Shown: piece after piece, positions 34,120-42,467 of the stretch
Layout: every line of letters begins with the position of its first letter
Numbering within the stretch: position 1 is the first letter of the stretch
The notes under the pieces: model-generated
Told to the model about the DNA's origin: nothing
Database searches by the model: none
What the model saw: only the letters and a program-made list of their open reading frames with translations
Assembly (NCBI GenBank): GCA_963704025.1
Contig: CAVPGP010000001.1
Location: 992,001-1,056,000 of the forward strand
Source: CAVPGP01 sp963704025
GTDB lineage: Bacteria; Actinomycetota; Thermoleophilia; Gaiellales; Gaiellaceae
Reading direction: 5' to 3'
DNA length: 64,000 nucleotides
Program-made: the position numbers and the translations under genes

Positions 34120-34827
34120 CTAGAGGCGTCGGAGCAGCTCGAGCAGCTCGGCGGTTCCGCCCACGAGGACGTCGGCCGCCGCGCCCAGCTCGCCCGGCGC
34201 CTCCTGGGAGACGACCGCGATCCGGACCGCCGCCTCCAGCCCGTCGAGGGCGCGGAAGGCGTCGAGGTCCGTGGTGTCGTCGCCCGCGAAGAGCGCCCGC
34301 CGGAGTCCGCGGCGCTCGAGCAGCCAGCGGACGGCGGCTCCCTTCGACGACTCGAGCGGGGGCAGCACCTCGAGCACCTTCCGCCCCCAGCGCGTGCGGA
34401 AGCCCTCCTCCAACGCGCGCTCGGCCACGAGGCGCAGCTCGGCCTCGGCCGCCGCCGGGTCGGGATGCGTCCGATAGTGGAAGGCCGCAGAGAGCGGCTT
34501 CCCCTCGTCCGGCCAGGACGTTCCGTCCTTGAACGCCTGCAGCCGGTCGGCCCACGCGTTCGCCTCGGGATCGAGCTCGAGTCCGTGCTCGCCCACGTAG
34601 ACGACTCCGTCGTCGAGGCCGACGATCTCGCGCGCGGCCGCGGAGGGCCGGCCCGTCACGAACGCGACGAGCCCGTAGCGTCCCGCGAGCCGGCGCAGCT
34701 CCCGGCGCGTCTCGTCCGGCACGCGCGCGTCCTCCGGGCGCTCGACGATCGGCGCCAGCGTGCCGTCGACGTCGAAGAGCAGCGCAGCCAGGCCGGGCTC
34801 CGCAGCGATCCGTGCCAGCGCGTCCAC
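34120..34827 (-). CDS. otsB: Trehalose-6-phosphate phosphatase
   Basis: 235 residues. ALLFDVDGTLAPIVERPEDA is HAD motif I in the trehalose-phosphatase form. FVTGRP, VGEHGLEL, KGAAVRWLL and GDDTTDLDAFRAL complete it. It removes phosphate from trehalose-6-phosphate in the cytosol. The synthase otsA is not in the window. It is divergent from the TauE gene, with 17 nt between the starts. Confidence 0.92.
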   Translation of the reverse strand: MDALARIAAEPGLAALLFDVDGTLAPIVERPEDARVPDETRRELRRLAGRYGLVAFVTGRPSAAAREIVGLDDGVVYVGEHGLELDPEANAWADRLQAFKDGTSWPDEGKPLSAAFHYRTHPDPAAAEAELRLVAERALEEGFRTRWGRKVLEVLPPLESSKGAAVRWLLERRGLRRALFAGDDTTDLDAFRALDGLEAAVRIAVVSQEAPGELGAAADVLVGGTAELLELLRRL

Positions 34828-34844
34828 CCGCCTACGATAGACGC

Positions 34845-35186
34845 GTGCGCCTCGTGCTCATCGGCCTCGCCGCCGGAGTCTTCAGTGCCCTCTTCGGCGT
34901 CGGCGGCGGGATCGTGATCGTCCCTCTGCTCGTGCTCTACGCGGGTCTCGACCAGCGATCGGCCGCGGGGACCTCGCTGGCGGCGATCGGGGTGACCGCA
35001 CTCGCGGGGACGATCACGTACGCGCTGCACGGAGAGGTGAAGCCGGGTGCCGCCGCGCTCGTGGGGATCCCGGCCGCCGCCGGGGCCGTTGCCGGCTCGT
35101 GGCTGCAGCAGCGGCTGCAGGCTCGGACGCTCAGCTTCGCCTTTGCGGCGCTGCTCGTCGCTGTCGCGGTACGGCTCGTCGTCTGA
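34845..35186 (+). CDS. Half-size TauE/SafE-type membrane protein
   Basis: 113 residues from GTG 34845, with four hydrophobic segments. The TauE/SafE (DUF81) repeat signature GVFSALFGVGGGIVIVPLLVL is present once, whereas the family normally has two such repeats in ~250 residues. It is followed through three tandem 14-nt repeats by a second half-size member. A two-subunit anion exporter (sulfite or organosulfonate type) is inferred. Confidence 0.8.
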   Translation: MRLVLIGLAAGVFSALFGVGGGIVIVPLLVLYAGLDQRSAAGTSLAAIGVTALAGTITYALHGEVKPGAAALVGIPAAAGAVAGSWLQQRLQARTLSFAFAALLVAVAVRLVV

Positions 35187-35217
35187 TGGACGCCGTCTGA
35201 TGGACGTCGTCTGATGG
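35184..35217 (+). repeat. 14-nt tandem repeat with three TGATG stop-start overlaps
   Basis: Unit TGATGGACGYCGTC is repeated at 35184 and 35198, with a third partial unit at 35212. Every unit holds TGATG, a stop and start overlap. The first TGA ends the upstream TauE half and the ATG in the third starts the downstream half. Confidence 0.75.
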
Positions 35218-35573
35218 ACATCGGGATCGCGATTGCGGTCGGTCTGCTCGCCGGCGTGGTCGCCGGGCTCTTCGGCGTCGGCGGCGGGATCCTCTTCGTG
35301 CCGACGCTCGTCCTCGTGCTCGGGCTCTCCCAGCTGCATGCCGAGGCGACCTCGCTGCTCGCGATCCTTCCGACCGTGGCGGCCGGGACGTGGAGCAACG
35401 CGCGCTACGGGACGGTCCGCTGGCGGACGGCCGCCGTCGTCGGCGCCGCCTCCGTCGTCGGCGTGCAGGCCGGCGTCGTCCTCGCCCATTCGTTCTCCGA
35501 CTTGACGCTGAGGCGACTGTTCGCCGCGCTGATGATCCTGACGGCCGGCCAGATCGCTTGGCGTGCCCGATAG
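35214..35573 (+). CDS. Half-size TauE/SafE-type membrane protein, second half
   Basis: 119 residues from ATG 35214, with four hydrophobic segments. GVVAGLFGVGGGILFVPTLVLVLGLSQLHAEATSLLAI is the DUF81 repeat with the characteristic following HAxATS. It pairs with the preceding half-size protein; together they equal one standard TauE/SafE. Substrate unknown. Confidence 0.82.
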   Translation: MDIGIAIAVGLLAGVVAGLFGVGGGILFVPTLVLVLGLSQLHAEATSLLAILPTVAAGTWSNARYGTVRWRTAAVVGAASVVGVQAGVVLAHSFSDLTLRRLFAALMILTAGQIAWRAR

Positions 35574-35591
35574 CCCTATCCTTCCTCCGCG

Positions 35592-35945
35592 ATGACCGAG
35601 CACGAAGACGTCCGGATCCCGCTCGTCGACGAGCCGATCGGCCTGATCGTCACTCGGATCCGGGAAGAGGACGAGGCGATCTCGCGCCTCGTGGACACGC
35701 CGCGCCGGCTCCTCGCCTTCCGCACCCTCGCCTCTATCCGCGTGGGCGTGCTCCTCGGTCAGCTGCTCGTCGACCACGACCTCCCGGACTACGACGGCAC
35801 CGAGACCTGGGTCGATGCGCTGCTCCGCGACCCCGCTCACAAGGCGCGCGTCCGACAGGAGGTGCGCGCCGTCGCCGAGGAGATCGCCGGGGATCCGAGG
35901 TACGCCGACGACGTGCGCCACGTACGCACGCCGACAGGGGACTAG
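35592..35945 (+). CDS. Hypothetical protein
   Basis: 117 residues, acidic, mostly helical by composition, no membrane segment and no family recognised. It contains LVDEPIGLIVTRIREEDEAISRLVDTP and ends DVRHVRTPTGD. It lies 18 nt after the TauE half and is probably in the same operon. Its TAG shares CTAG with the convergent YibE/F stop. Confidence 0.6.
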   Translation: MTEHEDVRIPLVDEPIGLIVTRIREEDEAISRLVDTPRRLLAFRTLASIRVGVLLGQLLVDHDLPDYDGTETWVDALLRDPAHKARVRQEVRAVAEEIAGDPRYADDVRHVRTPTGD

Positions 35946-37120
35946 TGCGCGTGTGCGTGCGCCGTGTCCAGTTCGCCCGCCGCCAGCTGTGAGGCCAGCA
36001 GCGCGGCCAGGGCCGTGGTCGCGGGCACGGCGGCGATCAGGCCGATCGAGCCGACGAGCGTCCCCACGATCTGCTCGGCGACCGCCTCCCCGTTGACCGC
36101 GTCGGTGAACGTGGTTCCGCCCACGCCGAAGATCAGGAGCACCGGCAGCGAGGCGCCGGCATAGGCGAGCACGAGGGTGTTCACCGTCGCCGCGATGTGG
36201 TCGTGCCCGACGTCGAGCGCCTCGCGGATCAGCTGCCTTGCATGGAGCGAGGGGTTCGCTCGTCGCAGCGCCATCACCGTGGACGCCTGGCTGACGGTGA
36301 GATCGTCGAGCACGCCCAGGGCGGCGATCACCATTCCCGCGAGCAGGATCCCCTGCAGGGAGATGTTCCCGACCGCGGCGCGCAGGTAGATCGTCTCGTC
36401 GGAGGAGACGCCGGTCAGGTGCGTCAGGTCGGTGAAGACCCGCGCGAGGCCGGCGGTGAGGAGCAGCGCGGCCGCCGTGCCGAGCGATGCGGCCAACGTC
36501 TTCGCTCCCAGCCCGTGCGCGAGCGGGATCGTGGCGAGCATGATCGCGAAGGAGCCGATCAGCGCCACCTCGAGCGGCGAGTTGCCGTGCAGGATGGACG
36601 GGATCACGAAGGCGATCACGATCACGAGGCTGGCCGCGAGCCCGAGCAGCGCCCGCAGGCCGCGGCCGCGCCCGGTGACGACGACGAGCAGCCCGAAGGC
36701 GATCGCAAGCAGGAGCATCGGTCTGCCGCGGTCGAAGTCGGCGAACGAGTAGGGGTCGACGCGGGCGCCGTTCGCGACGGCGCCGGGCGGCAGCTGGTTG
36801 CGGTACATCCGGATGCGGTCTCCGACCTGGAGCGCGACCTCTGACGCGGTCCGGCCGGAGACGAACGAGAAGCGCCTCCCCTTGTCCTTGCCGGCCCGGA
36901 TGGTGACGGTGACCCGGCGGCAGCCGGTCGTTCCGGGGACGCCGCAGCCAACGGCCGCGACGGCGGAGACCTCGGCCGGCACGGTATGCGGCTGCGCGAT
37001 CTGCGGGCTCGACAGCCGATCCGAGCCGCGCGGCCACAGCTCGACGAGGCCGATCACCGTCGCGGCCACGATCACGCCCAGCGCGAGGAGCATCAGCTGT
37101 GCGACGAGCGACCGGCGCAT
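35942..37120 (-). CDS. YibE/F-family membrane protein
   Basis: 392 residues from ATG 37120 (the longer ORF to 37234 is low-complexity Ser/Pro and runs into zur). One N-terminal helix, an extracytoplasmic domain of ~110 residues with two cysteines (CGVPGTTGCRR), then about seven helices with VTGRGRGLRALLGL, GVLDDLTVSQASTV and HDHIAATVNTLVLAYAGASLP, the YibE/F core. The C-terminus is DTAHAHAH. Function unknown; some firmicute members are linked to metal or stress export. Confidence 0.85.
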   Translation of the reverse strand: MRRSLVAQLMLLALGVIVAATVIGLVELWPRGSDRLSSPQIAQPHTVPAEVSAVAAVGCGVPGTTGCRRVTVTIRAGKDKGRRFSFVSGRTASEVALQVGDRIRMYRNQLPPGAVANGARVDPYSFADFDRGRPMLLLAIAFGLLVVVTGRGRGLRALLGLAASLVIVIAFVIPSILHGNSPLEVALIGSFAIMLATIPLAHGLGAKTLAASLGTAAALLLTAGLARVFTDLTHLTGVSSDETIYLRAAVGNISLQGILLAGMVIAALGVLDDLTVSQASTVMALRRANPSLHARQLIREALDVGHDHIAATVNTLVLAYAGASLPVLLIFGVGGTTFTDAVNGEAVAEQIVGTLVGSIGLIAAVPATTALAALLASQLAAGELDTAHAHAH

Positions 37121-37151
37121 CCCGCTCAGCGTCGCGGCACGGTCGGACGGC

Positions 37152-37584
37152 TCACGCGGCGCGACACTGCGAGCAGACGCCGGAGACCTCGACCTCGTGG
37201 CCGGTGAGGGCGAATCCGTGCGCGGCCGCGACATCGGACAGCCAGTCGTCGAGCGAGCAGTCGCGCAGCTCGACGACGCGGTGGCAGGACGTGCAGACGA
37301 GGTGGTGGTGGTGGCCGACGCCGCACAGCCGGTAACACGACTCCCCAGGATGATGGGCGAGGACGTCGACGACCCCGTGCTCGCTGAGGAGCGCGAGTGC
37401 GCGGTAGACGGTCGCGAGCCCGATCGCCTCGCCCCCGGCGCGTAGCCGCTCGTGGATCTGCTGGGCCGTGGCGTCGTCGCGGACCGACGGCGAGGGCGTC
37501 CAGGACCAGCAGCCGTCGGCGCGTCGGCCGGAGGCCGCGCTCGCGCAGCAGCTCGACGAGCTCCTCTTGCCGGTCCGGAGGCAT
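37152..37584 (-). pseudogene. zur: Fur-family regulator (Zur-like), frameshifted
   Basis: The N-terminal part (from ATG 37584: PPDRQEELVELLRERGLRPT, winged-helix start) and the rest (VRDDATAQQIHERL..., GLATVYRALALLSEHG, HHHHLVCTSCHRVVEL, CSQC) are in different frames; the shift is near 37480-37490. Both CxxC structural zinc pairs and the regulatory His-rich stretch are present. It is divergent from znuA, so Zur (zinc) is more likely than Fur (iron). A single sequencing indel or a true mutation could explain the break. Confidence 0.78.
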
Positions 37585-37602
37585 CGCTGTAGGGTAGCGC
37601 CG

Positions 37603-38463
37603 GTGAGAGCGAGAATCATTCTCATTTTACTGACGTTGGCCGCCGCCCTCTGCGCCGCAGGCTGCGGCGGGCAGTCGAACGCAGCCTCGACGACCGCGTC
37701 CGCGAGGCGCGTCGTCGCCGCGTTCTACCCGCTGGCCTACGCAGCGCAGGAGCTCGGCGGCCCCACCGTGAGACGTCGACAACCTGACGCCGGCCGGTGC
37801 GGAGCCGCACGACCTCGAGGTGACGCCGGGCGACGTCCGAAAGCTCAAGGAGGCCGACCTCGTGCTGCTGCTCGGTCGCGGCTTCCAGCCGCAGCTCGAG
37901 GAGGCCGCCGGGCACGGCGACCGGGTGCTGCGGCTGCTCGACACGCCCGGGCCTCGGCGTGACGGCGAACAACGATCCCCATGTCTGGCTCGATCCTCAT
38001 CGCTACGCGCTGATCGTCCAGCGCACCGGCCGGGCGCTCGGCCGGCCCTCGGCGCCGCTCGTCGTGAAGCTGCGCGCGCTCGACGGCGAGTACCGGCGCG
38101 GCCTGGCGCGCTGCACGCAGCACGAGATCGTCACGAGCCACGAGGCGTTCGGCTACCTCGGGCGCCGATACGGGCTGAAGCAGATTGCCGTCACCGGGCT
38201 GAACCCGGAGGCCGAGCCGAGCCCGCAGGCGCTCCGCCACGTCGTCGACGAGGTGCGCCGCACTCGATGCGAGCACCGTCTTCACCGAGACGCTCGTCTC
38301 ACCGCGGGTCGCACAGACGGTCGCGCGCGACGCGCACGCCCGAGTGGACGTGCTGAACCCGATCGAAGGCCTGACGAAGGAGCAGCAGGCGGCCGGAGCA
38401 AACTACTTCACGCTGATGCGTGCCAACCTCGCCGGCCTCCGCCGGGCACTCGGGTGTCGCTAG
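37603..38463 (+). pseudogene. znuA: ZnuA-like zinc ABC transporter substrate-binding lipoprotein, frameshifted
   Basis: GTG 37603 begins a lipoprotein signal (ILLTLAAALCAAGCGG, lipobox Cys). The mature part is spread over frames, with breaks near 37770, 37950 and 38265. Pieces in order: VVAAFYPLAYAAQELGGPTV, then DNLTPAGAEPHDLEVTPGD (first His ligand), then TSHEAFGYLGRRYGL (second His), then TVFTETLVSPRVA and the C-terminus ending GCR at 38463. The protein would be about 285 residues if repaired. The stop overlaps the znuC start, so operon order is intact. Confidence 0.8.
37611..37623. promoter_or_regulatory. Putative Zur/Fur box
   Basis: GAGAAT-C-ATTCTC is a perfect 6-1-6 palindrome within an AT-rich patch, close to known actinobacterial Zur sites that keep the AAT-N-ATT core. 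It overlaps the first codons of znuA and is 27 nt from the zur start, so one site could control both genes. Confidence 0.55.
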
Positions 38464-39185
38464 CGATCGAGCTGAAGGACGTCTCGTTCGCGTACCCGCA
38501 CGGCCCGACCGTCCTGAGGGACGTCGACTTCGACGTCGAGCAGGGGGAGTTCGTGGCCGTTGCCGGGCCGAACGGCGGCGGCAAGACGACGCTGCTGCGG
38601 CTCGCGCTCGGCCTCGAGCGGCCGACGAGCGGCGAGGCCCTCCTCTTCGGCGAGCCCGCGGCGCAGGCGCACGGCCGCGCGCGGATCGGCTACCTCGCGC
38701 AGCGCGCGCAGCTCGGGATCGACGCGCCCGCCACGGTGCGCGAGGTCGTCGCGTCGGGCCGCGTCGCGCGGCGCGGGCTCCTCCGGCCGTTCCGGCGCGA
38801 GGATCGCGGGCTCGTGGACGACGCGATCGCGCGGGTCGGCCTGACGGGGCTCGAGCGGCGCCCGGTGGCGCGGCTTTCCGGCGGCCAGCAACAGCGCGCG
38901 TTCATCGCCAAGTCGCTTGCCGCCTCGCCGGAGCTCCTCGTCCTCGACGAGCCCACGGCGGGGGTGGACGTCGACGCGCAGGAGTCCCTCGCCGCGCTGC
39001 TCGGCGAGCTGCATCGCCAGCTGGGCGTCACCGTGGTGATCGTCTCCCACGAGTTCGGCGCCGTCGAGCAATACGTCGAGCGGCTTGTCCTCGTCCGCGG
39101 CCGAATCGTCTTCGACGGCCCGCCGGAGCGGCTGCCGTCCTCCTGGCACGACCCCTCGCACGAGCACCCGCATGTCCATCCTTGA
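38454..39185 (+). CDS. znuC: Zinc ABC transporter ATP-binding protein
   Basis: 243 residues from GTG 38454. Walker A GPNGGGKTT, signature RLSGGQQQRAFIAKSL, Walker B LLVLDEPTAGVDVDAQ and SHEFGAVEQYV are intact, and the C-terminus is His-rich (HDPSHEHPHVHP). It energises uptake of zinc or manganese through ZnuB. Overlaps with znuA upstream and znuB downstream show one operon. Confidence 0.92.
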   Translation: MSLAIELKDVSFAYPHGPTVLRDVDFDVEQGEFVAVAGPNGGGKTTLLRLALGLERPTSGEALLFGEPAAQAHGRARIGYLAQRAQLGIDAPATVREVVASGRVARRGLLRPFRREDRGLVDDAIARVGLTGLERRPVARLSGGQQQRAFIAKSLAASPELLVLDEPTAGVDVDAQESLAALLGELHRQLGVTVVIVSHEFGAVEQYVERLVLVRGRIVFDGPPERLPSSWHDPSHEHPHVHP

Positions 39186-39981
39186 CGCCGAGTTCATGCG
39201 GCTCGCCTTTGCGGCGGGAGCCGTGGTCGGCGTTCTCGCGCCCGTGGTCGGCTTCTTCCTCGTCCAGCGCCGGCTGAGCCTGATCGGAGACGGCATCGGC
39301 CATCTCGCGTTCGCCGGCGTGGCGCTCGGCTACCTGATCGGCGTCTCGCCGGTGGCGATCGCGCTCGTCGTCTGCGTCGTGGGCGCGATCGGGATCGAGT
39401 GGCTGCGCGCGCGGCGCCCCACCGCCGCCGACCAGGCGCTGGCGCTCCTCTTCTACACGGGACTCGCAGCCGGCGTGGTGTTCGTCTCCGCTGCAGGCGC
39501 GCTGAACGCGAACCTGTTCACCTACCTCTTCGGCTCCGTGCTGACCGTGACCCGGGGCGACCTGGAGCTGGTGGCCGCGCTCGGGGCTGCGACCCTGGCC
39601 ACCGTCGCCGTCCTCTACCGTGGCCTGCTTGCCGCGGCGCTCGACGAGGAGGGCGCACGCGTGTCCGGGATCCCCGTCGCGGCGCTGAACGTCTTGCTGG
39701 CGGCCCTCGCGGGTGTGACCGTCGCGGTCTCGATGCGGATCGTCGGGATCCTGCTGATCGCGGCGTTGATGGTGCTGCCGGTGATCGCCGCGTCGCGGAT
39801 CGCCTGGAGCGTCCTCTCGACGATCGGGATCAGCGTCCTCCTCGGGCTGCTCTCCGTCGTCGTCGGGCTGACCCTCTCGTACTATGCGGATCTCGCACCC
39901 GGCGGCGCGATCGTGCTGGTCGCCGCCGGCTCGTTCGTGCTCGCGGCGGGCGCGGAGGCGGTGCTCGGGCGCCTGCGCTGA
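39172..39981 (+). CDS. znuB: Zinc ABC transporter permease
   Basis: 269 residues from ATG 39172 (14-nt overlap with znuC). About eight transmembrane helices. FFLVQRRLSLIGDGIGHLAFAGVALGY and SMRIVGILLIAALMVLPVIAA are ABC-3 family marks. It is the last gene of the zinc operon. Confidence 0.92.
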   Translation: MSILDAEFMRLAFAAGAVVGVLAPVVGFFLVQRRLSLIGDGIGHLAFAGVALGYLIGVSPVAIALVVCVVGAIGIEWLRARRPTAADQALALLFYTGLAAGVVFVSAAGALNANLFTYLFGSVLTVTRGDLELVAALGAATLATVAVLYRGLLAAALDEEGARVSGIPVAALNVLLAALAGVTVAVSMRIVGILLIAALMVLPVIAASRIAWSVLSTIGISVLLGLLSVVVGLTLSYYADLAPGGAIVLVAAGSFVLAAGAEAVLGRLR

Positions 39982-40014
39982 CGCGGTGACGTGGCAGAAT
40001 CGGGGATCGCCCGG

Positions 40015-41457
40015 ATGTCGAAGCTCCGCCTCACCCTGCTCGCGTCCGCCTGCCTCGCCGTGATCGGCTCGGCGGGGGCGGCTGCGCCGGCGAGGGCTCC
40101 GGGCGCCGCTGCGCGGGCCTTCGCCGTCAAGGTCGTCGTGCCGGGCCAGGACGGCGCGGCGACACCGGTCGTCGCGGCGCCGCCTCCGGGGCAGCCCGCG
40201 TACCTGAGCGGCTTCCTGTACCCGGGAGACGGCTCGGTCGTCTCGACGGGCGCCATCTCGGTCGGCGCCACGACGAAGGCCGCGGACACGGCGTCGGCGA
40301 ACGCGTCGAGCGACGTCGCCGGCCTTTCGCTCTTCAAGGGCGAGTTGACCGCGGACGGCGTCGCCTCCCGGTCGAATGCCGCCGCGGGACAGAATGCCGC
40401 CGCGGGCGACTTCAACGGCTCCGCGCTGACGAACCTCGTCGTCCTCGGCCAGCCCGTTGTCGCCGCGCCGAATCTGCGGGTGGCGCTCGCCGACTGGGGG
40501 TATGCGCTGACGCTCGCCCAGGCGACCGACGAGTCGGCGCCGAAGGGAGCGAAGGGGCACAAGGGCTCGGTCACGGGGCTGATCGTGCACCTGAACACGG
40601 ACCACGGCGGGCTGCCGGCCGGCAGCGAGATCCAGATCGGCTACGCCGAGGCTGCCGCACAGACGGCTCCGCCGGCGCCCGAGCCGAAGCCGACCTCGAC
40701 GCCGAAGCCGACCCCGATCCCGGCGCCGGCGCCGGCCGCGCACGGCGTCCACGACGAGACTCGCGGCGCGCTCGAGCTCTCGAGAAGCGCCAACGCCAAA
40801 GAGGGCCTCTTCCGCCCGCCGCCCGCGGTCCATCCGCCGCTGACCGCCGGCCGCTACGTCTTCCCGGTCTACGGGCCGTCCTCCTACACGGACACGTTCG
40901 GCGCGCCCCGCGGCGACATCGCCAGCGGCTGGCATCACGGCGACGACATCTTCGGGCAGGTCGGCCAGCCGCTGCTGGCCGTCGCCGACGGGACGGTGTT
41001 CTCCGTCGGCTGGAACGACCTCGGCGGCAACCGGCTCTGGCTCCGCGACCGGCAGGGAAACCAGTTCTACTTCGCGCACCTCTCGGCGTTCTCGACTGCG
41101 GCGCGCAACGGCGCCCACGTCCGGGCCGGGACGGTGGTCGGCTTCATGGGGCAGACGGGCGACGCCGAGTCGACGCCGCCCCACCTGCATTTCGAGATCC
41201 ACCCCGTCTCGCTGCTCTACCTCGACTACGACGGCGCGGTCAACCCGACCCCGTACCTCGACGCGTGGAAGCGCCTCGAGGACCTGAAGTTCCCGATCTC
41301 GGCCGGCTGGGCGCCGATCGTGCCCGGCGGTGCCCGCGCGCCTCAGGCGGGCGCGATCCTGCTGGGCGTCTCCGACATCTCGACCGCGGACGGCCTCGAT
41401 CCGCACTCGCTCGAGCGCGCGTACGAGGCTCCGGTGACGTTCGCGTCGGCCCCGTAG
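40015..41457 (+). CDS. Secreted M23 peptidase-domain protein
   Basis: 480 residues from ATG 40015, chosen because GGGGA lies upstream and it gives a clean signal peptide (KLRLTLLASACLAVIGSAGA). Residues ~50-215 form an exported domain with no family recognised, then a Pro-rich linker (PEPKPTSTPKPTPIPAPAPA). The C-terminal LytM/M23 domain has GWHHGDDIF (the HxxxD zinc pair) and HLHFEIHP (HxH), so a zinc endopeptidase acting on cell-wall peptide is likely. An in-frame GTG at 39991 is the alternative start. Confidence 0.88.
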   Translation: MSKLRLTLLASACLAVIGSAGAAAPARAPGAAARAFAVKVVVPGQDGAATPVVAAPPPGQPAYLSGFLYPGDGSVVSTGAISVGATTKAADTASANASSDVAGLSLFKGELTADGVASRSNAAAGQNAAAGDFNGSALTNLVVLGQPVVAAPNLRVALADWGYALTLAQATDESAPKGAKGHKGSVTGLIVHLNTDHGGLPAGSEIQIGYAEAAAQTAPPAPEPKPTSTPKPTPIPAPAPAAHGVHDETRGALELSRSANAKEGLFRPPPAVHPPLTAGRYVFPVYGPSSYTDTFGAPRGDIASGWHHGDDIFGQVGQPLLAVADGTVFSVGWNDLGGNRLWLRDRQGNQFYFAHLSAFSTAARNGAHVRAGTVVGFMGQTGDAESTPPHLHFEIHPVSLLYLDYDGAVNPTPYLDAWKRLEDLKFPISAGWAPIVPGGARAPQAGAILLGVSDISTADGLDPHSLERAYEAPVTFASAP

Positions 41458-41476
41458 CTCCGGCTGCCGGGGCTTC

Positions 41477-41911
41477 CTAGCCCCCGTTCGGCCCCGAGTT
41501 TCCCCCGTAGGAGCCGCTGAACTCGTCCTCGCCGCCGGACAGCATCTCCTTCAGCCAGCGGCGTGTCTCCGGGCCCGTGATCGGGTTGAAGAGGATCCCG
41601 AGCGCGATCCCCACGATGAGCAGGCCCTTGTGGCTCTTCTGCTTGCGCTTGCCCTTGCCCTGGAGGCGGTCGGCCGCGCTGCGGAGATCCTCGACTGCGT
41701 CCCTGAGCTTCTCGCGGATCTCCTCGTCCGTCGCGACGCGCGTCGCGAGCGTCACCGCGCCGCGGCGGCCGATCAGCTCGGTGTACAGCTCCTTTGCGGT
41801 CGCGAACGCGCTCAACACGTCGGCGCGCAGCTTCTCGTCCTGCATCGCCCGCTCCACGTACGGCTTGACGTTGGCGGTGGCGTCGTAGACCTTGTCCTTC
41901 GTCTTGGCCAT
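41477..41911 (-). CDS. Small single-pass membrane protein (YtxH-like)
   Basis: 144 residues from ATG 41911 with AAAGGA upstream on the coding strand. A helical, charged N-terminal part (VYDATANVKPYVERAMQDEKL) is followed by one transmembrane segment (GLLIVGIALGILFNP), then a Gly-rich tail (SGSYGGNSGPNGG). Function unknown. The start overlaps, as CATG, the best in-frame ATG of the divergent lipoprotein gene. Confidence 0.75.
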   Translation of the reverse strand: MAKTKDKVYDATANVKPYVERAMQDEKLRADVLSAFATAKELYTELIGRRGAVTLATRVATDEEIREKLRDAVEDLRSAADRLQGKGKRKQKSHKGLLIVGIALGILFNPITGPETRRWLKEMLSGGEDEFSGSYGGNSGPNGG

Positions 41912-42467
41912 GCTCGCTGAGTCCTTTCGCCTGGTTTCCGGGCGCTTAGTACCCGGCGGGGGAAGTGGCAAACGAGCGTTCGTCGCGCTCGCTGCCCTTG
42001 CGGTCATCTTCGCATCCTGCGGCGGCTCCGGCGAGAAAGAGCGTGTCGTGGACGGAAACGGCTTCACCTTTCGCGCCCCGGCTGCGTGGAGCGAGGAGCG
42101 CAAGGCGACGATGATCACGCTCTCGCCGGGCAAGGACGCCCCGCAGCTCGTCGGCGTCTCGATCTTCCGGCTTGTCCGCCCGTACCGGCCGACGCTCTTC
42201 CGGCGTGTCGTCCCGGAGCTCGACTCCGTCGCCAAGGCGATCTCCGTCGAGCTCGGGGGGCGCGTGACCGCGAGCCGCACGCTGACCGTGGCTGGCCGGA
42301 AGTCGCGCCAGTACGACCTCGTCTACCCGCACGGCGGCGAGCGGATGGAGCAGACGATCACGTTCGTCCTGGAGGGGCGGCGCGAGTACCAGCTGCTCTG
42401 CCGCCGGAGCGCGGGGGAGAAGCTCGCCGCGTGCAGGCGGCTCGTGAAGACGTTCCGCATCAGCTAG
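41910..42467 (+). CDS. Putative lipoprotein
   Basis: 185 residues from ATG 41910. A basic-hydrophobic signal (GKRAFVALAALAVIFASC) ends in a lipobox Cys. The outer domain (VVDGNGFTFRAPAAWSEER, PHGGERMEQTITFVLEGRREYQLLCR) resembles the PsbP or DUF1795-like fold of small lipoproteins. No ATG, GTG or TTG lies between 41910 and the signal sequence, so about 27 extra N-terminal residues precede it, or the true start is non-standard. Confidence 0.7.
   Translation: MLAESFRLVSGRLVPGGGSGKRAFVALAALAVIFASCGGSGEKERVVDGNGFTFRAPAAWSEERKATMITLSPGKDAPQLVGVSIFRLVRPYRPTLFRRVVPELDSVAKAISVELGGRVTASRTLTVAGRKSRQYDLVYPHGGERMEQTITFVLEGRREYQLLCRRSAGEKLAACRRLVKTFRIS

Noticed and set aside
35184..35217. Reading the 14-nt tandem repeat as a CRISPR or VNTR array
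   Set aside because: Only about three units and no spacers; it is better read as a stop-start junction repeat.
34656..37037. 793-codon minus-strand frame
   Set aside because: It crosses otsB, both TauE halves and YibE/F in a different frame. Low complexity, no motif.
39028..41406. 792-codon minus-strand frame
   Set aside because: It is antisense to znuB and the M23 peptidase, both with clear motifs.
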